A DNA stretch of 64,000 nt from Pseudomonas sp. BGr12. GTDB lineage: Bacteria > Pseudomonadota > Gammaproteobacteria > Pseudomonadales > Pseudomonadaceae. The translations under genes and the position numbers were made by a program. Below, in pieces: positions 33,612 to 40,342 of this stretch. The stretch's first letter is position 1. Each line of letters starts with the position of its first letter. The notes under the pieces are model-generated. The model worked only from the letters and a program-made list of their open reading frames with translations. It ran no database searches and was not told the origin of the DNA. Location: contig NZ_JALRNF010000030.1 of NCBI RefSeq assembly GCF_030272895.1, positions 15,507 through 79,506 of the forward strand, read 5' to 3'.

Positions 33612-33695
33612 AGCCGCCCAGAGAACCTGAACGCCTGCGGCGCGCGCCGTGCGCCATCCGTCGAGGCCGGCGAACAGGTCGATTGCGGTGGTCAT
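33612..33695 (-). pseudogene. C5-methyltransferase, N-terminal fragment
   Basis: ATG 33695 starts TTAIDLFAGLDGWRTARAAG then VQVLWAA. This is the SAM-binding motif I of C5-cytosine methyltransferases (DLFAGxGG), here with Gly to Asp at the second loop glycine. Homology ends after about 28 codons. It is the N-terminal part missing from the remnant at 23265, but belongs to the right element. Confidence 0.75.
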
Positions 33696-33750
33696 AGCGG
33701 TATCTCGTGTTGGTTAGGCTAAAGTCATTTGACTAATAAAAGGAGGGCTG

Positions 33751-33987
33751 ATGATGGAATGCTTCGTATGCAGTGCTGAATCAGAAAAACTTCCAATTCT
33801 GGGGGACTGGACTGAGCTGAGGTGTAGCGACGGTTGCGGCCACTATCGACTTTCTGGAACGCTGGAGCGCCTGCTCTCTGTCAACCAGCAGAAGCTTGAT
33901 GTGGCTCGAACCAGGGGTTGGCTTGAGGCCAGCAGGATTACGCGCCCGATTCCCATGATCACCGACTTAACGGCAATCTACGTTTAA
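33751..33987 (+). CDS. Small hypothetical protein with Cys-rich N-terminus
   Basis: A 78-residue protein. AAAGGAGG stands before ATG 33751 (a second ATG follows directly). Cys residues at about 4, 7, 25 and 29 with a His at 31 could bind a metal (MMECFVCSAE, RCSDGCGHYRLSG). The remaining C-terminal part is helical. It overlaps the convergent gene at 33984 by four bases. Likely a prophage gene; no family recognised. Confidence 0.6.
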   Translation: MMECFVCSAESEKLPILGDWTELRCSDGCGHYRLSGTLERLLSVNQQKLDVARTRGWLEASRITRPIPMITDLTAIYV

Positions 33988-34295
33988 GCAGCTCGCGACA
34001 AGTCGGGTGAGTAATCCGTCCACCCGACCATCGGCGCCTTGGTCTTCTTGTTTATCACCGACCTGTCATCGGAATCAGTGATCACACACTTCGCCCTGAT
34101 GCGCAGGTCTCGGCGCTCACCTGTCTTCCGGGCAAGCGCTATGAACGGAAGGGCATACTGGGGCGCATCAAACAGCTGGCTAAGCTGCTTGACCCTCTCG
34201 CCTGCCATGATCGCTGCCGTGCACTCGGCCATGGCCTCATCCCATTCAACCAGCGTTACATCGGCGGTCATGCCGAACACGGCGAATGTGCTCAT
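33984..34295 (-). CDS. Phage-type hypothetical protein
   Basis: A 103-residue protein starting at ATG 34295 after TGGAG. It reads MSTFAVFGMTADVTLVEWDE, with a C-terminal motif KKTKAPMVGWTDY. This fits a small conserved protein of pseudomonad temperate phages of unknown function. The longer frame upstream to 34565 is unsupported. No catalytic motif seen. Confidence 0.6.
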   Translation of the reverse strand: MSTFAVFGMTADVTLVEWDEAMAECTAAIMAGERVKQLSQLFDAPQYALPFIALARKTGERRDLRIRAKCVITDSDDRSVINKKTKAPMVGWTDYSPDLSRAA

Positions 34296-34388
34296 GGTGA
34301 TCTCCAGGCAGGCGCCGCCCTCGCCGGGGGGCGTGATTCGTTGAAGTGGGTGATATGCTGCGCCGCTTACCAAACAGGGAGAGTGGTA

Positions 34389-34580
34389 ATGGGCAAAAGG
34401 CTGGAGGTCGTGAGGGAATGGTTCACGCCACGCAGGCGCCTCTGGGCAGGCATAGGCCTGTTCGCAGTAACCATTGTTGTTCCGGCTGTCAGTCCAGGAA
34501 CGAGCGTCAGTTGGCTTGTGGGACCCGCGAGTGTTTTCTTCGTGGGTGGCTTTATGCCTGCCCATAAAGGAAAGCGCTAA
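34389..34580 (+). CDS. Small membrane protein
   Basis: A 63-residue protein with basic N-terminus (MGKRLEVVREWFTPRRRLW) and two hydrophobic segments (about residues 19-34 and 40-55), ending in a Lys/Arg tail. AGGGAG precedes ATG 34389. No family recognised; prophage context suggests a lysogenic accessory gene. Confidence 0.5.
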   Translation: MGKRLEVVREWFTPRRRLWAGIGLFAVTIVVPAVSPGTSVSWLVGPASVFFVGGFMPAHKGKR

Positions 34581-34648
34581 GGCGCTGGCGGGCAGCGCCG
34601 ATCTGGGCTATCGCTTCCATCTCTTTCAATCCACTTGAGGCGCGTGAG

Positions 34649-34943
34649 ATGAAGCAATTACTGCTGGGGGGGGCTGGTGGCGTCGGGCGCGGCTCAGGCT
34701 GGGATTCCGCTGCTGAACGCAACATGCCCTGGAAACATTGAGGTCCACGCAGACAAGGGCGGCCCGATCTACATCAATGGCAAGAAAGGCAAGCTGAAGA
34801 AGTTCAACGATAACTATTTCGAAGCCAAAGGCAGCGAGGTGACTATCTCGTTGTCGATCAACCCGGATGGCTCGCCTGATGTTTCGTATACGGGCAAGAA
34901 CAAAGCCAATGGGGTATGCCAGGTTCAGGCGTCTGGATCCTGA
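34649..34943 (+). pseudogene. Small exported protein with +1 frameshift in an eight-G tract
   Basis: ATG 34649 starts a signal peptide (MKQLLLGG) but an eight-G run at 34666-34673 shifts the frame, and that frame stops after about 30 codons. With seven G the frame would read through LVASGAAQAGIPLLNATCPG and continue to the stop at 34943, giving an exported 97-residue protein with a Cys pair. The remainder is polar (HADKGGPIYINGKKGKLKKF). It is either a pseudogene, an assembly error, or a slipped-strand phase-variable gene. Confidence 0.6.
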
Positions 34944-34965
34944 GGTGGGGGGCTGCGCCGGAGGA

Positions 34966-35058
34966 TCAGGTCCGGCGGACCTTTAAACCGAACATGCATT
35001 CGCTGTCGTGGTACTCGCACCGCTCGTAGGCCATGGGTTTGACGGTGTAGAGCCCCCT
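34966..35058 (-). pseudogene. C-terminal fragment of a phage-type protein
   Basis: A leftward frame reads GLYTVKPMAYERCEYHDSEC then MFGLKVRRT and stop. The pattern looks like the conserved end of a small phage protein; no start or upstream part is present. Confidence 0.4.
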
Positions 35059-35238
35059 TCCTGTAGTCTTTCCAAGCGCTGAGTAGCCCGTGTACGGTGT
35101 CTTTTCTTCAATTTACAGGAGTAGATGAATTGCGGGTACAACAACGATGACACAGCCCACTGGGGGTTAGGCAAGCACCCTGGGAGTGCCTGCCTTCCTT
35201 GATCCAGCGCCAGGCCCCTGACCAGATGCGGCATGGTT

Positions 35239-35252
35239 GGAATGGGAGTTGC
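35239..35252 (+). promoter_or_regulatory. Sigma-54-like -24/-12 promoter before small peptide gene 1
   Basis: TTGGAATGGGAGTTGCTT has GG-N10-GC spacing (GG 35239-35240, GC 35251-35252) and TTGC at -12. The GC lies 38 bp before ATG 35291. The site before small gene 2 (TGGAATGGAAATTGCT) matches closely at the same distance. Confidence 0.5.
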
Positions 35253-35290
35253 TTCGCTCCTGAAACACTGATCATGCGGGGTACGCAGAC

Positions 35291-35389
35291 ATGTTCCAGG
35301 ATGACTTCTATTTCTTGAGCTTCGTCTTGACGGCCGTGCTGGCTGTGGATGCAGTGGCCATTTTCGTGTTCCTTCAAGCCAGCGTCTGA
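35291..35389 (+). CDS. 32-residue single-TM peptide, copy 1
   Basis: ATG 35291 opens a 32-codon frame (MFQDDFYFLSFVLTAVLAVD, then AVAIFVFLQASV) with an acidic N-terminus and one hydrophobic helix carrying a central Asp. It aligns without gaps to the 32-residue frame at 38328: identical at YF (7-8), L17, VD (19-20) and VAI (22-24), with aromatic residues at 25 and 27 in both. A sigma-54-like promoter precedes both, and a hairpin (GGGTGCA/TGCACCC, about 35400-35415) follows the stop. No strong Shine-Dalgarno site is seen. Function unknown. Confidence 0.5.
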   Translation: MFQDDFYFLSFVLTAVLAVDAVAIFVFLQASV

Positions 35390-35539
35390 TCCCCTGACCT
35401 GGGTGCAACTGCACCCTCAGTTGGGGCCATCGGTATGGTGGCAATCTGGTTTGAGGCAAGGCATTACGAGGGTGACCCGCTCAAGCGTGGTTTTATCCAT
35501 TGTGCGCTCTGTAAACCAGGTTGCTGTCGGCATTCGATG

Positions 35540-35608
35540 GCGTTGTCCTGAGCTTCGCTCCAGCACACCATCCTCTGAGGCCGGCAACAGGTCGATTGCT
35601 GTGGGCAC
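35540..35608 (-). pseudogene. Second degraded C5-methyltransferase N-terminal fragment
   Basis: GTG 35608 starts PTAIDLLPASEDG, which is the PTAIDLFAGLxGW beginning with one base lost (TTCGCC reduced to TTGCC), shifting the frame. In the other frame the motif continues as GLRGWCAGAK. This is a third relic of the same gene family in the zone. Confidence 0.6.
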
Positions 35609-35701
35609 AGGGCGCTCCAGGCGCCATCCGTCTATTGGGGTGGCGCACAGAGGCGTGGTTAGGTAAGGTCCGCACTTTTTTTCGATTGGCAGGAGCGCCA
35701 G

Positions 35702-35890
35702 ATGAGCAACAGAACACTAATGGTGGCTTTCGGGCTGGCTATCTCAGTGGCATCCACTACCAGCGCATACTGCGCATACGAAACCAGCCAGTTGGTGCTG
35801 AAGTCGTATTACATGGGATCGGAAGCTGCCGGGCCGACTCGGATAACCGATCATGCAGCGGATGCTGCCGAAGACAGCGCTAAGGGCTGA
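35702..35890 (+). CDS. Small exported hypothetical protein
   Basis: A 62-residue protein with a signal peptide (MSNRTLMVAFGLAISVASTT, cleavage near Ser-Ala-Tyr-Cys-Ala at about 22-27) and a short polar mature part. CAGGAG precedes ATG 35702. It abuts the convergent gene ending at 35891. No homologous family recognised; likely prophage cargo. Confidence 0.5.
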   Translation: MSNRTLMVAFGLAISVASTTSAYCAYETSQLVLKSYYMGSEAAGPTRITDHAADAAEDSAKG

Positions 35891-36100
35891 TCACTGTTCA
35901 TAGCCAGCTCTTAGAGCTTCGCGCCGATACCCTGAATCCAGCTTTCGCGCTACAGCCGGCGATACAGTGATTTCTTGCGCTGGCGTCGATCGCGCTCTAC
36001 CTGGTCCATTGCCATAAGCCGCCTCCTTCAATCCGCTGGGCGGCATATGAACATGCAACTGCCGGCGGCGCTGCTGGGTGATCTTCTGGAGGCTTCTCAT
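35891..36100 (-). CDS. Phage-type basic hypothetical protein
   Basis: A 69-residue Arg- and Gln-rich protein (MRSLQKITQQRRRQLHVHMP, then GNGPGRARSTPAQEI). ATG 36100 overlaps the stop of the preceding frame (ATGA), suggesting translational coupling. It seems typical of short genes in pseudomonad prophages. Function unknown. Confidence 0.5.
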   Translation of the reverse strand: MRSLQKITQQRRRQLHVHMPPSGLKEAAYGNGPGRARSTPAQEITVSPAVARKLDSGYRREALRAGYEQ

Positions 36101-36242
36101 GGGCGGCACACCTCGTTTGGCGTCTTGTTCGTAGCGCCAGAGGGCATGACCACCAGTAGACGCTTGTTTTCGCGATACACGTCCCTTGGCTGACCAGTGG
36201 ACGTGGCCGTGGTCGCCGCAGGATGCTTTTGCTCATTTTCAC
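36097..36242 (-). pseudogene. Phage-type small protein with frameshift
   Basis: The frame begins MSKSILRRPRPRPLVSQG and is then interrupted. Shifting one base in the GGG at about 36183-36186 restores a natural continuation VYRENKRLLVVMPSGATNKT then PNEVCRP, ending in TGA that overlaps the next ATG. The coupling to the next gene shows the second frame is the original one. It is the last recognisable prophage feature before chromosomal genes resume. Confidence 0.55.
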
Positions 36243-36290
36243 AATCTCTTCTACAGTCGCGTCTCTTCCTCACTGCTAAGGAATGGTGTG

Positions 36291-36695
36291 ATGTCGAGCC
36301 CGGTCTTTATTAAAAGAAAGGTACTTTTTGGCGACTGTGATCCTGAAGGTATTGTCTATACGCCCAGGTTTTCATATTTCGCGCTGGAGGCTGTTCATGA
36401 GGCGCTGGGTATCTGGCTGGATGGCCCAGGACTCAGGACCCTTATGGGTTTCAATATACTGCCTCCTGCAAGAGCGTTTTCTCTGGAGTTCCTGCATCCG
36501 GTCACCTGGGACGACGAGCTTACAATCAAGGTGAGTGTGTCGAATGTGGGGGAGCATTCATTCTCGTTCTCAGTCGAAGGGCGTATTGCGTCAGATGTGC
36601 TGGCATTCGTTGCGAGCCTGACGCAGGTGTGCGTTTCGCCAGAGTCGCGAGCAGTCGTGGCGATTCCCCCGCAGCTCAGGGCGCTCCTTCAGTGA
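36291..36695 (+). CDS. Acyl-CoA thioesterase, 4HBT hot-dog family
   Basis: A 134-residue hot-dog thioesterase. The 4-hydroxybenzoyl-CoA thioesterase signature is visible as FGDCDPEGIVYTPRFSYFAL (about residues 13-32; the catalytic Asp is in the DPEGIVY turn). EFLHPVTWDDELTIKV is the second conserved strand. It should hydrolyse an acyl-CoA, cytosolic; substrate unknown. AAGGA precedes ATG 36291. It is the first gene beyond the prophage debris, and whether it belongs to the island is unclear. Confidence 0.85.
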   Translation: MSSPVFIKRKVLFGDCDPEGIVYTPRFSYFALEAVHEALGIWLDGPGLRTLMGFNILPPARAFSLEFLHPVTWDDELTIKVSVSNVGEHSFSFSVEGRIASDVLAFVASLTQVCVSPESRAVVAIPPQLRALLQ

Positions 36696-36714
36696 AAGGG
36701 CTGCAGCGGGGGCG

Positions 36715-37152
36715 CTAGCCGGGCAAACTCATGTGCAGCAACGGGTATGGCCGGCCTTCGCCGTCCAGGGCAGAGCGGCCGGTCTGGACAAATCCGTAAT
36801 GCAGATAGAAACCCACGGCCTGGGGATTCTGCTCGTTTACATCGACGCTCATCGTTGTGCGCGCGCTGCGGGCGTAATCCAGTAGCGCACGGCCTATGCC
36901 TTGTCCGTGGCGATCCGGGGCGATAAAGAGCATTTCCACGTGGCTTTGATCGAGCCCGATGAAGCCTAGCGGACAGTCTTCAGCATCTACCGCGACCCAC
37001 AGTTCGACAGCGGGCAAGTAAACATCGCGTAGCTGGGGAAGCAGTGCGTCGATATCGGACGCCTGCAGGAAATGGTGAGTGGCGCGAACAGCGCGCAGCC
37101 AGATGTCGAGCAACAGCGGATGGTCTGCGGCAATAGCTTGGCGAATGATCAT
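36715..37152 (-). CDS. GNAT family N-acetyltransferase (PhnO/YjaB-like)
   Basis: A 145-residue GNAT enzyme. Motif A is LFIAPDRHGQGIGRALLDYA (about residues 72-91), preceded by PLGFIGLDQSHVEMLF and followed by VDVNEQNPQAVGFYLHYGF. The order matches YjaB-type acetyltransferases. It should use acetyl-CoA; substrate unknown. It converges with the thioesterase gene and lies 49 bp from the stop of the universal stress gene. Confidence 0.87.
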   Translation of the reverse strand: MIIRQAIAADHPLLLDIWLRAVRATHHFLQASDIDALLPQLRDVYLPAVELWVAVDAEDCPLGFIGLDQSHVEMLFIAPDRHGQGIGRALLDYARSARTTMSVDVNEQNPQAVGFYLHYGFVQTGRSALDGEGRPYPLLHMSLPG

Positions 37153-37201
37153 GAGGTCATCTCGAGGACACTCATACAGTGTCCTCGAAACGGCCCATTA
37201 T

Positions 37202-38077
37202 TTACAGCGACACCAGCACGTCACACTGGGACTCGTTGAGAACATGCTTGGTGACGCTGCCTATCAGTAGCTCTTCCAGAGCGTTTTCACCTTGTTTGCC
37301 GACCACGATCAGATCGCAGTCCAGTTCCTGCTCCTTCTCGGCGATCCGCCAGGATGGGTCGCCGTGCACCACGATTTGCCGGGCATCGGCCAGCCCTGCG
37401 GCCTGGCTCAATGCCGCGAGCTTTTCCACGGCGTCCTTGCGGATGACATTGCGGTAGTGGTTGAGGGTGTCCTGATCGATATGGGCGAACCGCATGCTGC
37501 CTTCGAAGGGGGCCTCGAACACGTGCAGGAGGATGATCTCGGCCTGCGGAGCAACGGATTTTGCAAGTTCGATGGAGCGAAGCGATGCTGGCGAAAAATC
37601 TACCGGGACGAGCAGGGTACGGTACGCGTCGCGCGGTGCATGCTTGACCACCAGCAGGGGGCAGAGCATACGGCTCAGCATTCTCTGGACGGTAGAGCCC
37701 AACAGCAGGCGGCGGGCCAGGCTCTGTCCCTTTGCCCCGCAGACCAACAGGTCGATGCGTTTGTCCTGCACTACACGGGTGATTTCCGTGACCACCGAGC
37801 CGGGCGCGACCTGCGTGCCGGAGGCGATGTCATAACGCTGGAACAGCATGCCGGCCAGATCGTGAATTTTCTCTTTTGCCGTTTCGAGCGCGCGCTTCAA
37901 CAAGTCTTCATCAGGTGCCACCACCTGCTTGAGGCGCTCGAAGGGGGCTGGATTGGCGACATAGAGCAGATCCAGTGATGCATGCTGCGCCTTGCTCAAT
38001 TGTGCTGCGCGCTCTGCCGCGTTGCGGGCAGAGGTGGACAAGTCGGTGGCAACCAGTACGTGGTTCAACGAGGTCAT
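37202..38077 (-). CDS. Tandem-domain universal stress protein
   Basis: A 291-residue cytosolic protein with two Usp domains (about residues 1-145 and 150-290). Both end in a nucleotide-binding-like glycine motif: GAKGQSLARRLLLGSTVQ and GKQGENALEELLIGSVTK (G-x2-G-x9-G-S/T), so ATP binding is likely. ATG 38077 follows GGAG. In pseudomonads such tandem Usp genes are often induced by oxygen limitation through ANR, and an ANR-like box lies about 125-137 bp upstream. It supports survival in stress or anaerobic stationary phase (family knowledge). Confidence 0.92.
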   Translation of the reverse strand: MTSLNHVLVATDLSTSARNAAERAAQLSKAQHASLDLLYVANPAPFERLKQVVAPDEDLLKRALETAKEKIHDLAGMLFQRYDIASGTQVAPGSVVTEITRVVQDKRIDLLVCGAKGQSLARRLLLGSTVQRMLSRMLCPLLVVKHAPRDAYRTLLVPVDFSPASLRSIELAKSVAPQAEIILLHVFEAPFEGSMRFAHIDQDTLNHYRNVIRKDAVEKLAALSQAAGLADARQIVVHGDPSWRIAEKEQELDCDLIVVGKQGENALEELLIGSVTKHVLNESQCDVLVSL

Positions 38078-38200
38078 CTGGGGCTCCTTATGCAGTGCTG
38101 TGCACTTGAGTCCAAGGCGTTGCCTTGAGCTCAAGGTGTTGGCCTGTGGTCTATCCGTTCCCTGCTGTCAGCCATCGTCTCGCGAACTGCGCGCAGCGTT

Positions 38201-38214
38201 TTGATTTGGGTCAA
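38201..38214. promoter_or_regulatory. ANR/FNR-like box upstream of universal stress gene
   Basis: TTGATTTGGGTCAA matches the TTGAT-N4-(A/G)TCAA consensus. It sits between the leftward Usp gene (ATG 38077) and the rightward small peptide gene (38328), about 75 bp upstream of its sigma-54-like site, so it could serve either. Confidence 0.6.
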
Positions 38215-38276
38215 AGGTGGCCGCCAAGCTCCCTTTGACTCGGCCAGCGCAGGGGACAGGGCGCAGGTTGAGTAAT

Positions 38277-38290
38277 GGAATGGAAATTGC
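38277..38290 (+). promoter_or_regulatory. Sigma-54-like -24/-12 promoter before small peptide gene 2
   Basis: AATGGAATGGAAATTGCTC has GG 38277-38278 and GC 38289-38290 with ten bases between. The GC lies 37 bp before GTG 38328. Base-for-base match to the site at 35239 is 12 of 14. Confidence 0.5.
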
Positions 38291-38327
38291 TCGTCTCCAG
38301 GAACGGATCGCACTGGGGGACTGAGTC

Positions 38328-38426
38328 GTGATTGACCTGGAGAACTACTTCGAGATGGTGGCGGTCGTGATAGCACTGGTTGTTGATCTTGTGGCCATCT
38401 ATCTGTACCGGGGTGGCGAGCCTTGA
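38328..38426 (+). CDS. 32-residue single-TM peptide, copy 2
   Basis: GTG 38328 opens 32 codons (MIDLENYFEMVAVVIALVVD, then LVAIYLYRGGEP): an acidic start, one hydrophobic helix with a central Asp, and an Arg after the helix. It is equal in length and alignable without gaps to the frame at 35291. GGGGA lies 9 bases before the start. A perfect 8-bp hairpin (GATTCCCC/GGGGAATC, 38457-38478) follows. It is transcribed divergently from the universal stress gene. It resembles no small-protein family I know, including KdpF. Function unknown. Confidence 0.5.
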   Translation: MIDLENYFEMVAVVIALVVDLVAIYLYRGGEP

Positions 38427-38650
38427 TGAAAAGTTGCCTGGGTAGTTTGCCCAGCGGATTCCCCGGATTTGGGGAATCAATCTCATCTACCAGCACACTG
38501 ACTGAACGATCAATCGATGATCGACGTCGTTATCCTGACCTCGCCGCCCCTGCAGGCAGGGCCTGCATTTCGTCGGCAAGCCCCGAACTTAGTGGCTCCA
38601 GACCGGTCCTAGAGGCATCCCAACCCTCGCCTTCTGGAGGCGTGTTCATC

Positions 38651-39136
38651 ATGAAGAAAACCCTGGTAGCCGTGTTTGCCTGTGCTTTTGTGCTAGGAAC
38701 AACGGCTGTATTACCTGATGGCCTCTCGCCTATCGGTTCGGCCTATGCCAAAGGTGGTGGCGGTGGCGGTGGCGGTGGTGGCGGTGGTGGCGGCCACGGT
38801 GGTGGCGGCGGTCACGGTGGTGGTCACGGTGGGGGAAATGGTGGCGGCAAGGGCGCAGGCGCAGGTGCTGGCGGCCATGCCGGGAAAAGCAACGGCATGG
38901 GCACGAGCGCTGAACACGCCGGCAGGTCGACGCGTGACCATGGTGTGAGCGGCAAGCACTATGGCAGCACCCGCAATGACGACAATGGACACGGCACCAC
39001 CACCTCCGGTGTCGCCCATTCCAAGGATACCCGCGGCTTGTCCAAGGCGACTGCCGTCTCCGGGACTACGCCGGGTGACCACAATGCCAAGGGCTTGAGC
39101 CACGCAATGGAGTCCTCCAGCAAGAACGACCATTGA
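38651..39136 (+). CDS. Glycine/histidine-rich exported protein
   Basis: A 161-residue protein with a signal peptide (MKKTLVAVFACAFVLGTTAV, probable cleavage at AYA-KG near residue 35) and a mature part dominated by Gly and Gly-His-Gly repeats (about residues 37-70), then a polar Ser/Thr/Asp/His-rich tail. GGAGG precedes ATG 38651; an upstream open frame from 38426 lacks support. Such Gly-rich proteins are often envelope or extracellular and may bind metal through His. No enzyme domain. Role unknown. Confidence 0.75.
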   Translation: MKKTLVAVFACAFVLGTTAVLPDGLSPIGSAYAKGGGGGGGGGGGGGGHGGGGGHGGGHGGGNGGGKGAGAGAGGHAGKSNGMGTSAEHAGRSTRDHGVSGKHYGSTRNDDNGHGTTTSGVAHSKDTRGLSKATAVSGTTPGDHNAKGLSHAMESSSKNDH

Positions 39137-39199
39137 GTCGTCTTGCCTCAAAGGATGTCGTTACGCCCTTGCAATCGAGGACGGGGGCGTAACTGGCAA

Positions 39200-39220
39200 A
39201 AAGCCCGCCGAAGCGGGCTT
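39200..39220. terminator. Bidirectional hairpin between convergent genes
   Basis: AAGCCCGC/GCGGGCTT stem with CGAA loop; A-run on the left and TTCC on the right. It separates the Gly-rich gene and the convergent glycine-zipper gene. Confidence 0.65.
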
Positions 39221-39244
39221 CCTCACGGAGGGATCGGGAACGGC

Positions 39245-39604
39245 TTATGGTGTTGCGGTGCGCAGCCTGATGCCACTCATTTCGACCTTCTGGCCGACGG
39301 CAAAGGTTTGATGGGGCGTGCGCACCGTGGTCACTTCACCGGTGTCGCTTCGCACCGTGTAGGCGTGTTCTTGCTGCCCGGTTACCGACTGCACGCCCGA
39401 TCCAATGAACCATCCTGCTCCTGCCCCCACCAGCGCCCCTATTGGGCCGCCTGTCGCTCCACCCACCAGCAGTCCCGTGCCTGCACCAAATCCAGATCCA
39501 ACCGTGGTGTCACCTTCCTGGGAAATCACTTCATCAGCGATTGCAGCGCTTGCCCCGACGAGACACAGGCATGCGCTCAAGACAACAACCTTTAACGGTT
39601 TCAT
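39245..39604 (-). CDS. Glycine-zipper exported protein
   Basis: A 119-residue protein with a signal peptide (MKPLKVVVLSACLCLVGASA) and a glycine-zipper segment (GSGFGAGTGLLVGGATGGPI, about residues 40-70, continuing GALVGAGAGWFIG) followed by a polar C-terminus. GGGAGG precedes ATG 39604. Glycine zippers of this kind span or insert in membranes, as in osmotically induced SlyB/OsmB-like proteins. It probably localises to the envelope; function unknown. Confidence 0.75.
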   Translation of the reverse strand: MKPLKVVVLSACLCLVGASAAIADEVISQEGDTTVGSGFGAGTGLLVGGATGGPIGALVGAGAGWFIGSGVQSVTGQQEHAYTVRSDTGEVTTVRTPHQTFAVGQKVEMSGIRLRTATP

Positions 39605-39856
39605 GCTGCCTCCCAATGGCAGGCAAGAGTACCTGCCATGCCGGCCAAACGAGCGGCCCGCATCGGCGCTGGGCCGTTCATCTGGCGCTTGGGTAAGCGT
39701 AGCAGCGAGCTGGCGATATCAGTGCTGGGCGGTTGTGCCTTCCAGCGTGCCTTGCCTTGGCGCCGTGGCGGCCAGTGCGCATGCTCCATGGTGGCAATTT
39801 GGGGTGGGATGGACTATTAACCAATAACCGGCATGGGGCCGGACAAAGGAGCTGGA

Positions 39857-40174
39857 ATGAAAAATCCAATAGTCGACCATGGGTGGGCGAAGATCTCCGA
39901 AACTGGCGATAGCAGCCTGAAAGCCGCGCGGGAGAAGCTCTCGGCGGTAGAAGCCATCGAGCAGCGCATCCTGCAAACTGACGGGCTGGAAACTGCCGAT
40001 CACATTCGCGCCCTTGGGGCCATCAAGCATGCCTTGAAGCGTTGTGTCGAGTTTCATGAAGGCGCGCCGGGCCTTACCGTACTTGACCTCTACATCAATT
40101 ACGGCTTTGCGACACAAAAAGCGCTGGCGGAGGAATTGGCCATCGACCAGGAACCGGACTTCATCGACGTTTGA
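39857..40174 (+). CDS. Conserved hypothetical protein, helical
   Basis: A 105-residue soluble, mostly helical protein (SSLKAAREKLSAVEAIEQRI, IRALGAIKHALKRCVEF) without signal or membrane segments. AAAGGAG precedes ATG 39857. No motif suggests an activity and I do not recognise the family. Monocistronic by spacing. Confidence 0.65.
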   Translation: MKNPIVDHGWAKISETGDSSLKAAREKLSAVEAIEQRILQTDGLETADHIRALGAIKHALKRCVEFHEGAPGLTVLDLYINYGFATQKALAEELAIDQEPDFIDV

Positions 40175-40342
40175 TCAGCTCTGCATGGCCAGGAACGGCG
40201 TCTGATACATGCACGGATCGCCCCTCGAACTGCCGCGCTGGTGTTCGTGAAACCTCATGAGCTGGCGCGCAGGTCCTTCACTCCGTGAATTTTCTGGCGT
40301 AAAAACCTCTATATTGGAGGTGGTGTTCCCTGTTCACAGAGT

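Noticed and set aside
35125..35202. A 25-codon frame after AGGAG (MNCGYNNDDTAHWGLGKHPG...)
   Set aside because: Spacing from AGGAG to ATG is too short, the peptide has no pattern, and nothing supports conservation.
35108..35377. An 89-codon leftward frame across the first small peptide gene
   Set aside because: Low-complexity reading with many Cys and Trp; it is antisense to the better supported peptide gene and has no domain.
38426..38650. N-terminal extension of the glycine-rich protein back to 38426, overlapping the small peptide stop
   Set aside because: It would place 75 residues before a clean signal peptide; GGAGG before ATG 38651 marks the real start, and a hairpin lies in between.
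40175..40258. A 27-codon leftward frame (MRFHEHQRGSSRGDPCMYQT...)
   Set aside because: No ribosome site, it abuts the stop of the forward gene, and there is no second copy or family pattern in the window.
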